Notes: generated from the sequence alone by a model not told the origin. 15,759 bases of DNA from Chloroflexia bacterium (GCA_025924435.1 JAICIL010000073.1:1-15759); one strand, 5' to 3'. Shown: positions 1-9,174, counted from the stretch's first letter. Numbers and translations: made by a program.

Positions 1-1
1 G

Positions 2-421
2 GAGCGGTACCGGAGCGGCGGGGCGACGACCTACGACGACCCGAACCGGGCGGCGACGCAGGTGCGCGTCAGCGATTCCGCGCAGTATCTCGCGGACCAT
101 TTCCACGAGCCGCCGGTGCACGTCATCCCCTGCATCATGGGTCGGACGGACGGCCAACCGGCGAATGTGCAGAGCGGCGTCTTCGGCTCGATCCTCCCGG
201 CGGCGTGGAGTTTCATGCTCGCCGCCCGCGCCCGCGGCCTCGGCTCCTGCTGGACGACGATCCACCTCATGCACGAAAAGGAGGCCGCCGACGTCCTCGG
301 CATCCCGTACGACAACGTGATGCAGGTCGCGCTCATCCCGGTCGCCTACACGAAAGGCACCGATTTCAAACCCGCCCCGCGCGATCCGCTCGCAACGATG
401 GTCCATTGGGAGCAGTGGTAA
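2..421 (+). CDS. Nitroreductase family protein, 5' end outside window
   Basis: This is the C-terminal 139 residues of a protein of the FMN-dependent nitroreductase fold; the frame is open to the window edge, so the true start lies upstream and the GTG at 62 is probably an internal Val. Family-typical stretches are HVIPCIMGR, then AAWSFMLAARARGLGSCWT (the helix and turn that lead to the flavin phosphate region), then LGIPYDNVMQVALIPVAY and a C-terminal PRDPLATMVHW. Members reduce nitro compounds, quinones or flavins with NAD(P)H in the cytoplasm, and some act as dehalogenases or in cofactor biosynthesis. The substrate cannot be told from this fragment. The gene ends with TAA, 10 bases before a long inverted repeat. 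The family call is well supported; a precise function is not. Confidence 0.85.
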   Translation, partial: ERYRSGGATTYDDPNRAATQVRVSDSAQYLADHFHEPPVHVIPCIMGRTDGQPANVQSGVFGSILPAAWSFMLAARARGLGSCWTTIHLMHEKEAADVLGIPYDNVMQVALIPVAYTKGTDFKPAPRDPLATMVHWEQW

Positions 422-431
422 GGAGAAGAGA

Positions 432-554
432 TTGAACCACAGAGACACAGAGGACACAGAGACGGGAGAGGAGATGAGGAGAAACGGCTGAAAAATTCTT
501 CTTTCCGATTCTCTGTTTCTTCTCTGTGTCCTCTGTGTCTCTGTGGTTGGTCAA
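432..554. repeat. Long inverted repeat with CACAGAG-word arms
   Basis: Arms at 435-461 and 522-548 are perfect reverse complements over 27 bases, with a 60-base AT-richer spacer. The left arm reads TTGAACC-W-AC-W-GAC-W with W = ACAGAG. On the outer side the right arm has three extra bases (GGT) before TCAA. It fills the gap between the nitroreductase and M28 genes and ends just before the M28 ribosome binding site. There is no T-tract after the stem, so it is not a canonical intrinsic terminator. The same scaffold with another word occurs at 13571-13665. Confidence 0.95.
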
Positions 555-577
555 ATCGGATGAAGGAGGGGAATGTG

Positions 578-2362
578 ATGGCACCGGCGACGACGGCATG
601 GCGGGGCGGCGAGGCGGAGAAGGCGTTTTTGGGCACGCTGAGCACGGAGATGCCGTGGGAGTTGATCCACGAGTTTGCGAATTACGTGCGCGAGTCCGGC
701 ACCGAGGGAGAGCAGCAGGCGGTGGATGCGATCACGCGGCGGCTCACCGAGTGGGGCATCCCGCACACCGTCCACCACCCGCGCTGCTTCATCAGCCTGC
801 CGCGCGGCGCGTCCGTCACCGTCGCGCTGACGGACGGCACCGCGCGCACCCTGCGCGGCACGACACCCGGCTTCGCCATCCCGACGGGCGACGCGGGGAT
901 CACCGGGCAGGCGGTCGCGGTGGAGGCGGCGCACGCGGCGAGCGCCAGCACGATCTTCACCTCCGGCCTCGGTAGCGTGCTCAAGGGGCGGGATGTGGCG
1001 GGCAAGATCGCCGTCCTCAATGGCCTGCCGATGCCCGCGCGCATCGGCGACCTGACCGGGGCGGGCGTCGCCGCCGCCGTCTTCATCAGCCCCGGCACCA
1101 ATGTTCACGAGGGCATTTGCACGCCGATCTGGGGCACGCCGGACCTCGACACCGTCGGCGCGATGCCCACCCTGAGCGTCGTCGAGGTGAACAAGCCGGA
1201 CGGCACGTGGCTGATGGAGCAGATCCGCGGCGGCATGGCGCGCGCGGTGACGGTGCACGCGAACCTCGAAACGCGCTGGCGCGAGATTCCCGTCACGGTC
1301 GCGGAAATCCGGGGCGCGATCGTGCCGGAGGAGTTCGTGCTCGTCCACGGCCACCTCGATTCGTGGGGCGAGGGGATCGGCGACAACGCGACGGGCGATG
1401 CGACGCTGCTCGAACTCGCCCGCGCCTTGCACGAGAACCGGCAAAACCTCGCGCGCAGCGTGCGCGTCGCCTGGTGGAGTGGCCACTCGCACGGCCGGTA
1501 CGCGGGCAGCACCTGGTATGCGGACACCTTCGGGTTGGATCTCATCGAGCACTGCGTCGCGCAGGTGAACTGCGATTCCCCCGGCTGCCGCTGGGCGACG
1601 GAGTACCGCGACCTCTCGTACACGCCCGAACTCGGCGCGTTCACGCAGGTGGTGATCCGCGACATCACCGGCCTCGCCGCCGAAGGAGAGCGGCCGCCGC
1701 GCGCGGGCGATTACAGTTTCAACAACCTCGGCATCTCCGGCACGCTGATGCTCTCCTCGACGATGCCGCAATCCGTCGCGGACGACCACAATTACTACGC
1801 GGTCGGTGGTTGCGGCGGCAACATCGCCTGGCACACCGTGGACGACACGCTGGAGATCGCCGATCGGGAGAATCTGGAGCGGGACATCAAGGTCTACGGC
1901 GGGGTCGTCTGGCGGCTGGCGAATGCCCCGGTGCTGCCGCTTGATCTCGCGGCGGCGGGCGCGGATATCAAGGAGAGCCTGACCCATTATCAGGAGGCGC
2001 TCGGCGACCGCTTCGACCTCGGCGAGGCCGTCGCGGCGGCGGACGCCTTCATCGCGGCGGCGAATGCCTTCGCGGCGACCGCGAGCGCGAGCGACCCCGC
2101 CGCCGGGAAGGAGGCCAACACCCGCCTCCTGCGCGCGGGCCGGGAACTGACGGGCCTGAACTTCGCGCAGCGCGGCGCATTCCGGCAGGAACCGGCCCTC
2201 GATGTCCCGGCCCTGCCGGACCTTGCGGCGGCGGTGCGCGCCTTCACCGAGTCGCCAGCGGAGAGCCACACGGCGGGCGTCGCGCGCACCTCGCTCGTCC
2301 GCGCGCGGAACCGCGCCATCTGGGCGCTCCGCGAGGCGGCGCGGGAACTGGGAACGGCTTAA
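578..2362 (+). CDS. M28-type zinc peptidase homologue with PA-like insert, altered active site
   Basis: A 594-residue protein with the M28 aminopeptidase/carboxypeptidase fold. I chose ATG 578 rather than the in-frame ATG 560 because AAGGAGG at 563-569 sits 8 bases before 578. No signal peptide is visible, so a cytoplasmic location is likely. Residues ~80-230 look like a PA-type inserted domain. Metal-ligand positions of M28 enzymes are recognisable: His259 in HGHLDSW, Asp269 in GDNATG, Asp333 in NCDSPG and His419 in WHTVDDT. The usual catalytic/metal Glu-Glu pair, expected just before a G-S turn, is replaced by His303-Ser304-His305 in WWSGHSHGRYAGS. Either the chemistry differs or the protein is no longer a classical peptidase. 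Residues ~445-594 form an Ala-rich, probably helical C-terminal extension. It is followed, 125 bases on, by a D-aminoacylase-type gene. Confidence 0.85.
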   Translation: MAPATTAWRGGEAEKAFLGTLSTEMPWELIHEFANYVRESGTEGEQQAVDAITRRLTEWGIPHTVHHPRCFISLPRGASVTVALTDGTARTLRGTTPGFAIPTGDAGITGQAVAVEAAHAASASTIFTSGLGSVLKGRDVAGKIAVLNGLPMPARIGDLTGAGVAAAVFISPGTNVHEGICTPIWGTPDLDTVGAMPTLSVVEVNKPDGTWLMEQIRGGMARAVTVHANLETRWREIPVTVAEIRGAIVPEEFVLVHGHLDSWGEGIGDNATGDATLLELARALHENRQNLARSVRVAWWSGHSHGRYAGSTWYADTFGLDLIEHCVAQVNCDSPGCRWATEYRDLSYTPELGAFTQVVIRDITGLAAEGERPPRAGDYSFNNLGISGTLMLSSTMPQSVADDHNYYAVGGCGGNIAWHTVDDTLEIADRENLERDIKVYGGVVWRLANAPVLPLDLAAAGADIKESLTHYQEALGDRFDLGEAVAAADAFIAAANAFAATASASDPAAGKEANTRLLRAGRELTGLNFAQRGAFRQEPALDVPALPDLAAAVRAFTESPAESHTAGVARTSLVRARNRAIWALREAARELGTA

Positions 2363-2370
2363 CCCCCCGG

Positions 2371-2394
2371 CCCCCTTCTCTAAAAGGAAGGGGG
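2371..2394. repeat. Short G/C-rich hairpin after the M28 gene
   Basis: CCCCCTTC (2371-2378) pairs with GAAGGGGG (2387-2394) across an 8-base loop. It starts 8 bases after the stop codon. The preceding ACCCCCCGG resembles the head of the CCTCACCCCCGRCCCC-type elements at 4103 and the complement of the tails at 4266 and 8231, so this is probably a degenerate member of that family. No T-tract follows. Confidence 0.7.
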
Positions 2395-2452
2395 AGCGAG
2401 CCTCCGAGAGATTGAGGTGTTCGGGGAACGCTACGACATTCCGATAGAGTCA

Positions 2453-2480
2453 CCCCCTCCTCGCGGGAGGGGGCAGGGGG
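2453..2480. repeat. G/C-rich hairpin just upstream of the D-aminoacylase gene
   Basis: CCCCCTCC (2453-2460) pairs with GGAGGGGG (2466-2473) across TCGCG. The tail CAGGGGG (2474-2480) continues into the presumed ribosome binding region of the gene starting at 2488. It belongs with the other C5-T-C-T-C-C type hairpins of the window. Confidence 0.75.
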
Positions 2481-2487
2481 ATAGGTA

Positions 2488-4101
2488 ATGGACACACTGA
2501 TCACGAACGGGCGCATCATAGACGGCACCGGCAACCCGTGGTTCTACGGCGACCTGGCGATCGAGGGGGAGCGGATCGTCGCCATCGCGCCGCCGGGCCG
2601 GATTGATCCCGCGTCGGCGGGGACGGTCGTGGACGCGGCGGGGATGGTCGTCGCGCCCGGTTTCATTGATATCCAGAGCCATTCGATCCTGCCCTTCTTC
2701 ACCGACACGCGCTCGCTCTCCAAGGTGACGCAGGGCGTGACGACGGAGATCATGGGCGAGGCGTGGACGCCCGCGCCCTTCGGTGGGCGGATCGAATCCC
2801 CCTTCCGCACCAGTTTCTTCGGGGGTGCGGAGGAGTGGGACGCCAAGGCGCGCGAGTGGACGCGCTTCCGCCACTGGCTGGAAGACCTCGAATCGCGCGG
2901 CGTCTCGGTCAATGTCGGCTCGTTCCTCGGCGGGGCGACGGTGCGGGAGTACGGCAAGGCGCAGGAACTGGGCGCGCCGAACAGCGACGAACTGGACGCG
3001 ATGCGCACGGTGACGGCGGAGGCGATGGAGGACGGCGCGTTCGGTGTGGCGACGGCGCTCATCTACCCGCCCGGCGCCTTCGCGGGCACCGAGGAACTGG
3101 TGGAGATCGCGAAGGTGATCGGGCGATACAACGGCGTCTACATCACCCACCTCCGCTCCGAGGGCGACCGCTTCCTGGAGGCGCTGGAAGAAGCGATCGA
3201 GATCGGCACGAAGGGCAAGTGCGCCGTCGAGGTCTACCACCTCAAGGCGACCGCGCCGCGCAACTGGCACAAGATGGCCGAGGTGATCGAGCGGATTGAC
3301 CGGGCGCGCGCCGAGGGGCTGGACATCACGGCGGACATGTACCCCTACATCGCCTCCGGCACGGGGCTGACCGCCTGCCTGCCGCCGTGGGCGGCGGCGG
3401 AAGGCAAATTGTTCGACAACCTGCGCGACCCCGACATGCGCGCGAAGATCCGCGAGTCGGTGGTCAATCCGGGCGCGGTCTTCGAGGCGCGCGTCAATCT
3501 CGCCGGGCCGGAACGGGTGATGCCGATCGGCTTCCGCAAGCCGGAGAATCTGCAATACGCCGGGATGCGCCTCTCCGAGATCGCGCGGGTGCGCGAGGAG
3601 GAGTGGATTGACACGATCATCGAACTGATCCTCAGCGAGGAGCAGTCCATCTCCACGATCTACTTCATGATGGACGAATCGAACCTCGCGCTCCAACTCC
3701 GGCAGCCGTGGATCAAGATCAGCACGGACGCCGGGGGCATTGACCCGGCGAACGCGACGGGGCTTGTCCATCCGCGCGCCTACGGCACGTACACGCGCGT
3801 CCTCGGCAAGTATGTGCGCGAGGAGAAGGTGTTGCCGCTCGAAGATGCGGTCCGCAAGATGTCCTCCGCCGTCGCGAATCGCCTCTTCCTGCGCGACCGG
3901 GGCGTCCTGCGCGGCGGACACTACGCGGACGTCATCATCTTCGACCCGGAGACGGTCGGCGACCGCGCCACCTTCACCGACCCGCATCAACTCTCGGTCG
4001 GCGTCCGCGATGTCTGGGTGAACGGCGCGCGCGTCCTCGCGAATGGCGCGCACACGGACGCCAAGCCCGGCAAGTTCGTGCGCGGGCCGGGGGCGCGGTG
4101 A
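2488..4101 (+). CDS. N-acyl-D-amino-acid deacylase (D-aminoacylase) family amidohydrolase
   Basis: A 537-residue metal-dependent amidohydrolase of the D-aminoacylase group, which hydrolyses N-acyl-D-amino acids or related amides. It opens with the beta-sandwich start typical of the superfamily (TLITNGRIIDGTGNPWF) and has PGFIDIQSHS at 58-66, QGVTTEIMGE at 82-91, YITHLRSEG with His221, EVYHLKA with His251, and STDAGG with the likely catalytic Asp414, followed by HPRAYGTYTR (428-437), a hallmark of this family. In classical D-aminoacylases the first motif is HxH and a Cys bridges the metals. Here the first His is Gln63 and Glu91 stands near the usual Cys position. A one-metal site on the His221/His251 side is plausible. 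No signal peptide is visible. The start ATG follows GGGGG at 2476-2480. The exact substrate is unknown. Confidence 0.88.
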   Translation: MDTLITNGRIIDGTGNPWFYGDLAIEGERIVAIAPPGRIDPASAGTVVDAAGMVVAPGFIDIQSHSILPFFTDTRSLSKVTQGVTTEIMGEAWTPAPFGGRIESPFRTSFFGGAEEWDAKAREWTRFRHWLEDLESRGVSVNVGSFLGGATVREYGKAQELGAPNSDELDAMRTVTAEAMEDGAFGVATALIYPPGAFAGTEELVEIAKVIGRYNGVYITHLRSEGDRFLEALEEAIEIGTKGKCAVEVYHLKATAPRNWHKMAEVIERIDRARAEGLDITADMYPYIASGTGLTACLPPWAAAEGKLFDNLRDPDMRAKIRESVVNPGAVFEARVNLAGPERVMPIGFRKPENLQYAGMRLSEIARVREEEWIDTIIELILSEEQSISTIYFMMDESNLALQLRQPWIKISTDAGGIDPANATGLVHPRAYGTYTRVLGKYVREEKVLPLEDAVRKMSSAVANRLFLRDRGVLRGGHYADVIIFDPETVGDRATFTDPHQLSVGVRDVWVNGARVLANGAHTDAKPGKFVRGPGAR

Positions 4102-4102
4102 T

Positions 4103-4150
4103 CCTCACCCCCGACCCCCTCTCCTTTGCCTTATGGCAAAGGAGAGGGGG
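4103..4150. repeat. Perfect 16-bp hairpin with CCTCACCCCCGACC head
   Basis: CCCCCTCTCCTTTGCC (4115-4130) and its exact complement (4135-4150) enclose the loop TTAT. The head CCTCACCCCCGA at 4103-4114 is the reverse complement (one mismatch) of the tail found at 4266-4277 and 8231-8243, linking the three copies. It begins one base after the D-aminoacylase stop. It could protect the mRNA 3' end, but it lacks a T-tract. Confidence 0.93.
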
Positions 4151-4151
4151 A

Positions 4152-4195
4152 GAAATACGGGATGAATCGGGCGTTGATACATATCATGGTATTTC
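4152..4195. other. AT-richer patch with small dyads between two hairpins
   Basis: GAAATAC (4152-4158) and GTATTTC (4189-4195) form an inverted repeat, and TGATACATATCA at 4175-4186 is itself a near-perfect dyad. TTGATACATAT at 4174-4184 recurs exactly at 14323-14333. The low GC against a GC-rich surround suggests a regulatory site, or a promoter for the M81 gene, but I see no convincing paired -35/-10. Confidence 0.4.
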
Positions 4196-4205
4196 GATCT
4201 TGGCT

Positions 4206-4277
4206 CCCCTCTCCATCGCCGAACGGGTCTCGCTCACTCTCAGATCTCGGGGCGATGGAGAGGGGCCGGGGGTGAGG
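4206..4277. repeat. 15-bp inverted repeat whose tail carries the M81 ribosome binding site
   Basis: CCCCTCTCCATCGCC (4206-4220) and its exact complement (4251-4265) flank a 30-base spacer. The tail CCGGGGGTGAGG at 4266-4277 provides the GAGG Shine-Dalgarno core (4274-4277) 8 bases before ATG 4286. The same arm sequence and tail occur at 8203-8243, where the spacer is absent. Confidence 0.92.
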
Positions 4278-4285
4278 AAAGAACG

Positions 4286-5782
4286 ATGACCTACCGCATC
4301 GCCATCGGGGAGTTCGCGCACGAGACGAACACGTTTTGCCCGGAGCCGACGACAACCGGGCCGTTCAAGGAGTACCAGTGGCTGCTCGGCGAGGAGATCG
4401 CGCGGAGCCACGGCGGCAACCGCACCTACGTCGGCGGGATGCTGGCGCGCGCCGAGGAATTGGGCATCGAGGCGATACCTGCCTTCGCCACGATGGCCTA
4501 CCCCTCCGGGACGATCGCGGCGGCGGCGTACGCGGAAATCCTCGCGACGCTCCTCGACGCCATCGAGGGCGCGATGCCGGTGGACGCGGTCTGCCTCGCG
4601 CTGCACGGCGCGGGCGTCGCCGAGGGCGTGGACGATGTCGAGGGGTCGGTGCTCGCGGCGGTGCGGGCGCGCGTCGGGCCCGATGTGCCGGTCGCCGCCT
4701 CGCTCGATCTGCACGGCAATATCACCCCCCTGATGCTGGAGAACGCGGACGGCCTGTTCGGCAACTGGTACTACCCGCACACGGACAGTTACGAGCGCGG
4801 CGCGGAGGCGGTGGACTTCCTCCATCGCCTCCTGAAGCGCGAGATCACGCCCGTCATGCATCTCGAGCAGTTGCCGGTGATGATCCCGACGTGCAGCACG
4901 GACCTCGAACCGGGCAAGCGGCTCAATGCCCTCTGTCGGGAGTGGGAGCGGCGGCCCGGCATGCTCGATTGCACGATCTTCCACGGCTTCCCCTATACGG
5001 ACGTGCCCGCCGTCGGCATGTCCGTCCTGACGATCGCGGACGATAATCCCGCGCTGGCGGTCGAGGCGGGCAAGGCGGTCGCGGCGGCGATCTGGGCGGC
5101 GCGCGAGGAGTACCGGCCCGAAATCCTCACAACCCATGAGGCGATCAACCGCGCGCTGGCCGTGCCGGAAGGCCCGGTCGTCATCAACGATACGTCGGAC
5201 AACCCCGGCGGCGGCTCGCCCGGAGACAGCACGCATCTCTTGCGCGCAATGCTCGACATGGACCTCGAAAACGCCTGCTACGCCTACATCTTCGACGCCG
5301 AGACGGCGGCGCAGGCGCACGCGGCGGGCGCGGGCGCGACGATTGACGTGCGCCTCGGCGGCAAGACGGACGACCTGCACGGCGCGCCCATCGAGGCGGC
5401 GGCGTATGTGAAGTGCCTCACCGACGGGCAGTTCCGCCTGACGACACCGATGGGGCGCGGCATGCGCGTGGACCTCGGCCCGATGGTGCGCCTGCAAATT
5501 GGCGGCGTGGACGTCCTCGTCGGCTCGCGCCGCAGCCAGGTGCTGGACGACGAAATCTTCCTGCTGCACGGCATTGACGTGCGGCGGTACCGGATCGTCG
5601 CCGTCAAGTCCAGCGCGCACTTCCGCGCCGGGTACACGCATCTCGCGACGGCGATCATCGCGGCGGACGCGCCCGGCGCGACGACGCTCGACCTCTCCGG
5701 CTTCCCGTACCGGCGCATCCGCCGGACGATCTGGCCGCTCGACGCCGCCGAGATGCGCGGCGGGTATGAGCAGTATCTGTGA
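4286..5782 (+). CDS. M81 family (MlrC-like) metallopeptidase
   Basis: A 498-residue homologue of MlrC, the M81 peptidase that cleaves linear intermediates in microcystin breakdown; most members have unknown peptide or amide substrates. Hallmarks: N-terminal GEFAHETNTF (8-17), LALHGAGVAEG (105-114), SLDLHGN with Asp141 and His143, and YYPHTDSYERG with His165, the likely zinc ligands. The C-terminal half has the typical NDTSDNPGGGSPGDST (301-316), then the family's terminal domain ending in the IWPLD-type motif. The length is normal for the family and no signal peptide is visible. The Shine-Dalgarno GAGGA is contributed by the preceding repeat. Its neighbours, a D-aminoacylase and an M28 homologue upstream and a peptide importer downstream, favour a role in intracellular degradation of unusual peptides; that is inference. 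Confidence 0.9.
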   Translation: MTYRIAIGEFAHETNTFCPEPTTTGPFKEYQWLLGEEIARSHGGNRTYVGGMLARAEELGIEAIPAFATMAYPSGTIAAAAYAEILATLLDAIEGAMPVDAVCLALHGAGVAEGVDDVEGSVLAAVRARVGPDVPVAASLDLHGNITPLMLENADGLFGNWYYPHTDSYERGAEAVDFLHRLLKREITPVMHLEQLPVMIPTCSTDLEPGKRLNALCREWERRPGMLDCTIFHGFPYTDVPAVGMSVLTIADDNPALAVEAGKAVAAAIWAAREEYRPEILTTHEAINRALAVPEGPVVINDTSDNPGGGSPGDSTHLLRAMLDMDLENACYAYIFDAETAAQAHAAGAGATIDVRLGGKTDDLHGAPIEAAAYVKCLTDGQFRLTTPMGRGMRVDLGPMVRLQIGGVDVLVGSRRSQVLDDEIFLLHGIDVRRYRIVAVKSSAHFRAGYTHLATAIIAADAPGATTLDLSGFPYRRIRRTIWPLDAAEMRGGYEQYL

Positions 5783-5785
5783 TCC

Positions 5786-5867
5786 GGTAGCGTAGGCTTT
5801 CAGCCTGCGTTCTTTCCCTCGCAGGCTAACCCCCACAGGGACCGCAGGCGGGAAAGCCCGCGCTACC
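5786..5867. repeat. Inverted repeat with self-palindromic arms (GGTAGCG type)
   Basis: The left arm at 5786-5809 (GGTAGCG...CCTGCG) and the right arm at 5843-5867 (CGCAGGC...CGCTACC) are complementary apart from a one-base insertion and about three mismatches. Each arm also contains its own small hairpin: AGGCT-TTC-AGCCT on the left and GCGGG-AAA-plus-CCCGC on the right. The whole could therefore fold as a cross-shaped structure. A third CGCAGGCTA copy lies at 5820-5828. The element begins four bases after the M81 stop and ends 16 bases before the next start. Confidence 0.9.
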
Positions 5868-5883
5868 AATTCGGGGGCATACC

Positions 5884-6111
5884 ATGTGGATCGAGTGGCG
5901 CATCCGCTGGCGCGGCGACGAGGCGACGGTGCGCTGGGAGGACGGCGCGCTGACCAGCGAGAACGGCGCGACGGCGGCCTTCGCCCGCTTCGCCGTCAGC
6001 AACGCGCCGACGACGGACCGCCCGCTCGAAGAGCGCCTTCAGGACGCGGCGCTCGTCCACCAGATGATGGCGGAGTTCGCGGATGCCATCCTGGCGGCGA
6101 AGCGGGCGTAA
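5884..6111 (+). CDS. Small hypothetical protein (75 aa)
   Basis: I do not recognise this protein. It starts at ATG 5884, with GGGGGC (5873-5878) as a weak Shine-Dalgarno site, and ends at TAA 6109-6111. The N-terminal third (MWIEWRIRWRGDEATVRWEDG) alternates Trp, Arg and acidic residues in a way that suggests a beta-hairpin. The second half (ERLQDAALVHQMMAEFADAILAAKRA) looks like one amphipathic helix. Third codon positions are strongly G/C, as in the neighbouring genes, which supports real coding. It lies between the M81 gene and the promoter of the ABC operon, so it may be the last gene of the upstream transcript. No membrane segment, signal peptide or cysteine is present. Confidence 0.6.
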   Translation: MWIEWRIRWRGDEATVRWEDGALTSENGATAAFARFAVSNAPTTDRPLEERLQDAALVHQMMAEFADAILAAKRA

Positions 6112-6152
6112 TTCCGCGCGGAAACAGCCGTCAATTCTCTGCAAAAGCGCGA

Positions 6153-6181
6153 TTGACAACCGAGATACACCGCCCTACACT
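6153..6181 (+). promoter_or_regulatory. Sigma70-type promoter of the peptide ABC operon
   Basis: TTGACA at 6153-6158 is a perfect -35 box. TACACT at 6176-6181 is a good -10 box, and the spacer is exactly 17 bases. The predicted transcript would start near 6188 and have a leader of roughly 130 bases before the GTG at 6322. A CCGTACGG palindrome at 6192-6199 lies right after the expected start point and could be an operator. The rest of the leader (6200-6308) has an AT-richer patch near 6211-6224, but I recognise no riboswitch. Confidence 0.8.
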
Positions 6182-6321
6182 ACGCGGCAGTCCGTACGGG
6201 AGAACGCATGGGTTTCTAATTAACCGCGATGGCATGTGTCTAGAGCGGCGAACCGCCAGAGAACCTGCCGTGCAGCCACGAACCCGATGCGCGGGGAATG
6301 TATCGTCGAAGGAGGATCGCT

Positions 6322-8169
<1,848 letters not shown>

Positions 8170-8202
8170 GGCGCGTAGCGCGTACCGAGGAGATGCCAAA
8201 CT

Positions 8203-8243
8203 CCCCCTCTCCATCGCGATGGAGAGGGGGCCGGGGGGTGAGG
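8203..8243. repeat. Perfect 28-bp palindrome plus tail between binding protein and first permease
   Basis: CCCCCTCTCCATCG (8203-8216) is followed without a loop by its exact complement (8217-8230). The tail CCGGGGGGTGAGG (8231-8243) ends 4 bases before the TTG start of the permease, so it supplies its Shine-Dalgarno GAGG. Arm and tail match the element at 4206-4277. A stem here could lower permease translation relative to the binding protein, or protect the upstream mRNA, as REP elements do between malE and malF in E. coli; that role is inference. Confidence 0.93.
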
Positions 8244-8247
8244 TAGA

Positions 8248-9174
8248 TTGGCCCGATATGTCATCCTGCGGCTGCTGCAAGGGCTTGTCGTCATCTGGAT
8301 CGTGACGCTGATGGTCTTCACGATCCTCCATCTCACGCCCGGCGACCCGGTGGATCTCATCATCGGCGAGGCGCGGACATCACCCGAGCAGCGCGAGGCG
8401 ATCCGCCATCTCTGGGGGCTGGATCGGCCGATCTACACGCAATACTTCGTCTGGCTCAAGAATATCATCCACGGGAACTTCGGCGAGTCCATCGCCTTCG
8501 GTGGCCGCCCGGTGACCGATCTGCTGCGCGCCGCCGCGCCGAATACGCTCAAACTGAACGCCCTCGCCCTCTTCTTCGCGCTCGTCGTCGCGATCCCCGC
8601 CGGTATCCTCGCGGCGGTCAAGCGGTACACGATCTTCGACGCCTCCGCCACGGTCTTCTCGACCCTCGGTATCTCGATCCCGAACTTCTGGCTCGGGCTG
8701 ATGCTCATCATCCTCTTCTCGCTCAAACTCGGCTGGCTGCCGCCCTTCGGCAGCAACAGCTGGAAGGCGTACATCCTGCCGGTCTTCGTCCTCTCGATCG
8801 AGCAGATGGCGCTCCTCGCGCGGCTGATGCGCGCGACGACGCTCGAGGTGATGGGCCAGGAATACGTCGCGACCGCGCGGGCGAAGGGGCTGACGGAGCG
8901 CGTCGTGATGTTTCGCCACATCGTGCGCAACTCCCTCTTGCCGATCATCACCGTCATCGGCTTCCGGATCGGCGTGCTCCTCAGCGGCACGATCGTCATC
9001 GAGACCGTCTTCGCGTGGCCGGGGATCGGGCGGCTCCTGTTCCAGGCGATCAGTCGGCGCGACTATCTCGTCGTCCAGTCAATCGTCACGATCGGCGCGG
9101 CGATCGTCATCCTGGCGACGCTCGTGACGGACATCATCTACGCCTACGTGGATCCCCGGATCCGGTACCGCTAG
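8248..9174 (+). CDS. ABC peptide-type permease, DppB/OppB family
   Basis: A 308-residue inner-membrane permease subunit of a dipeptide/oligopeptide/nickel-type ABC importer. It begins with the usual ARYVILRLLQGLVVIW first membrane segment and LTPGDPVDL, followed by an extracytoplasmic loop up to residue ~100. Five further hydrophobic segments follow (about 101-122, 132-160, 175-195, 230-255 and 275-300). The EAA-type coupling loop that docks on the ATPase is EYVATARAKGLTERVV (205-220) followed by RHIVRNSLLP (223-232). It ends in the family's YVDPRIRY. The TTG start at 8248 is preceded by GGTGAGG from the repeat and gives the full-length N-terminus. The gene lies 78 bases after the binding-protein gene and 15 bases before the second permease, so it is part of one operon. 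Confidence 0.95.
   Translation: MARYVILRLLQGLVVIWIVTLMVFTILHLTPGDPVDLIIGEARTSPEQREAIRHLWGLDRPIYTQYFVWLKNIIHGNFGESIAFGGRPVTDLLRAAAPNTLKLNALALFFALVVAIPAGILAAVKRYTIFDASATVFSTLGISIPNFWLGLMLIILFSLKLGWLPPFGSNSWKAYILPVFVLSIEQMALLARLMRATTLEVMGQEYVATARAKGLTERVVMFRHIVRNSLLPIITVIGFRIGVLLSGTIVIETVFAWPGIGRLLFQAISRRDYLVVQSIVTIGAAIVILATLVTDIIYAYVDPRIRYR

Noticed and set aside
551..2269. Long minus-strand open frame opposite the M28 gene
   Set aside because: Arg/Ala/His-rich low-quality translation with no family motif. It arises from the GC-rich codon use of the plus-strand gene, which has clear domain motifs and a ribosome binding site.
4115..4150. Intrinsic terminator after the D-aminoacylase gene
   Set aside because: The stem is strong but no T-run follows on either strand, and the sequence matches a dispersed repeat family seen elsewhere in the window.
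6298..6321. ATG 6298 as start of the solute-binding protein
   Set aside because: The AAGGAGG ribosome binding site lies inside this extension; GTG 6322 is correctly spaced from it and still leaves a full twin-arginine lipoprotein signal.
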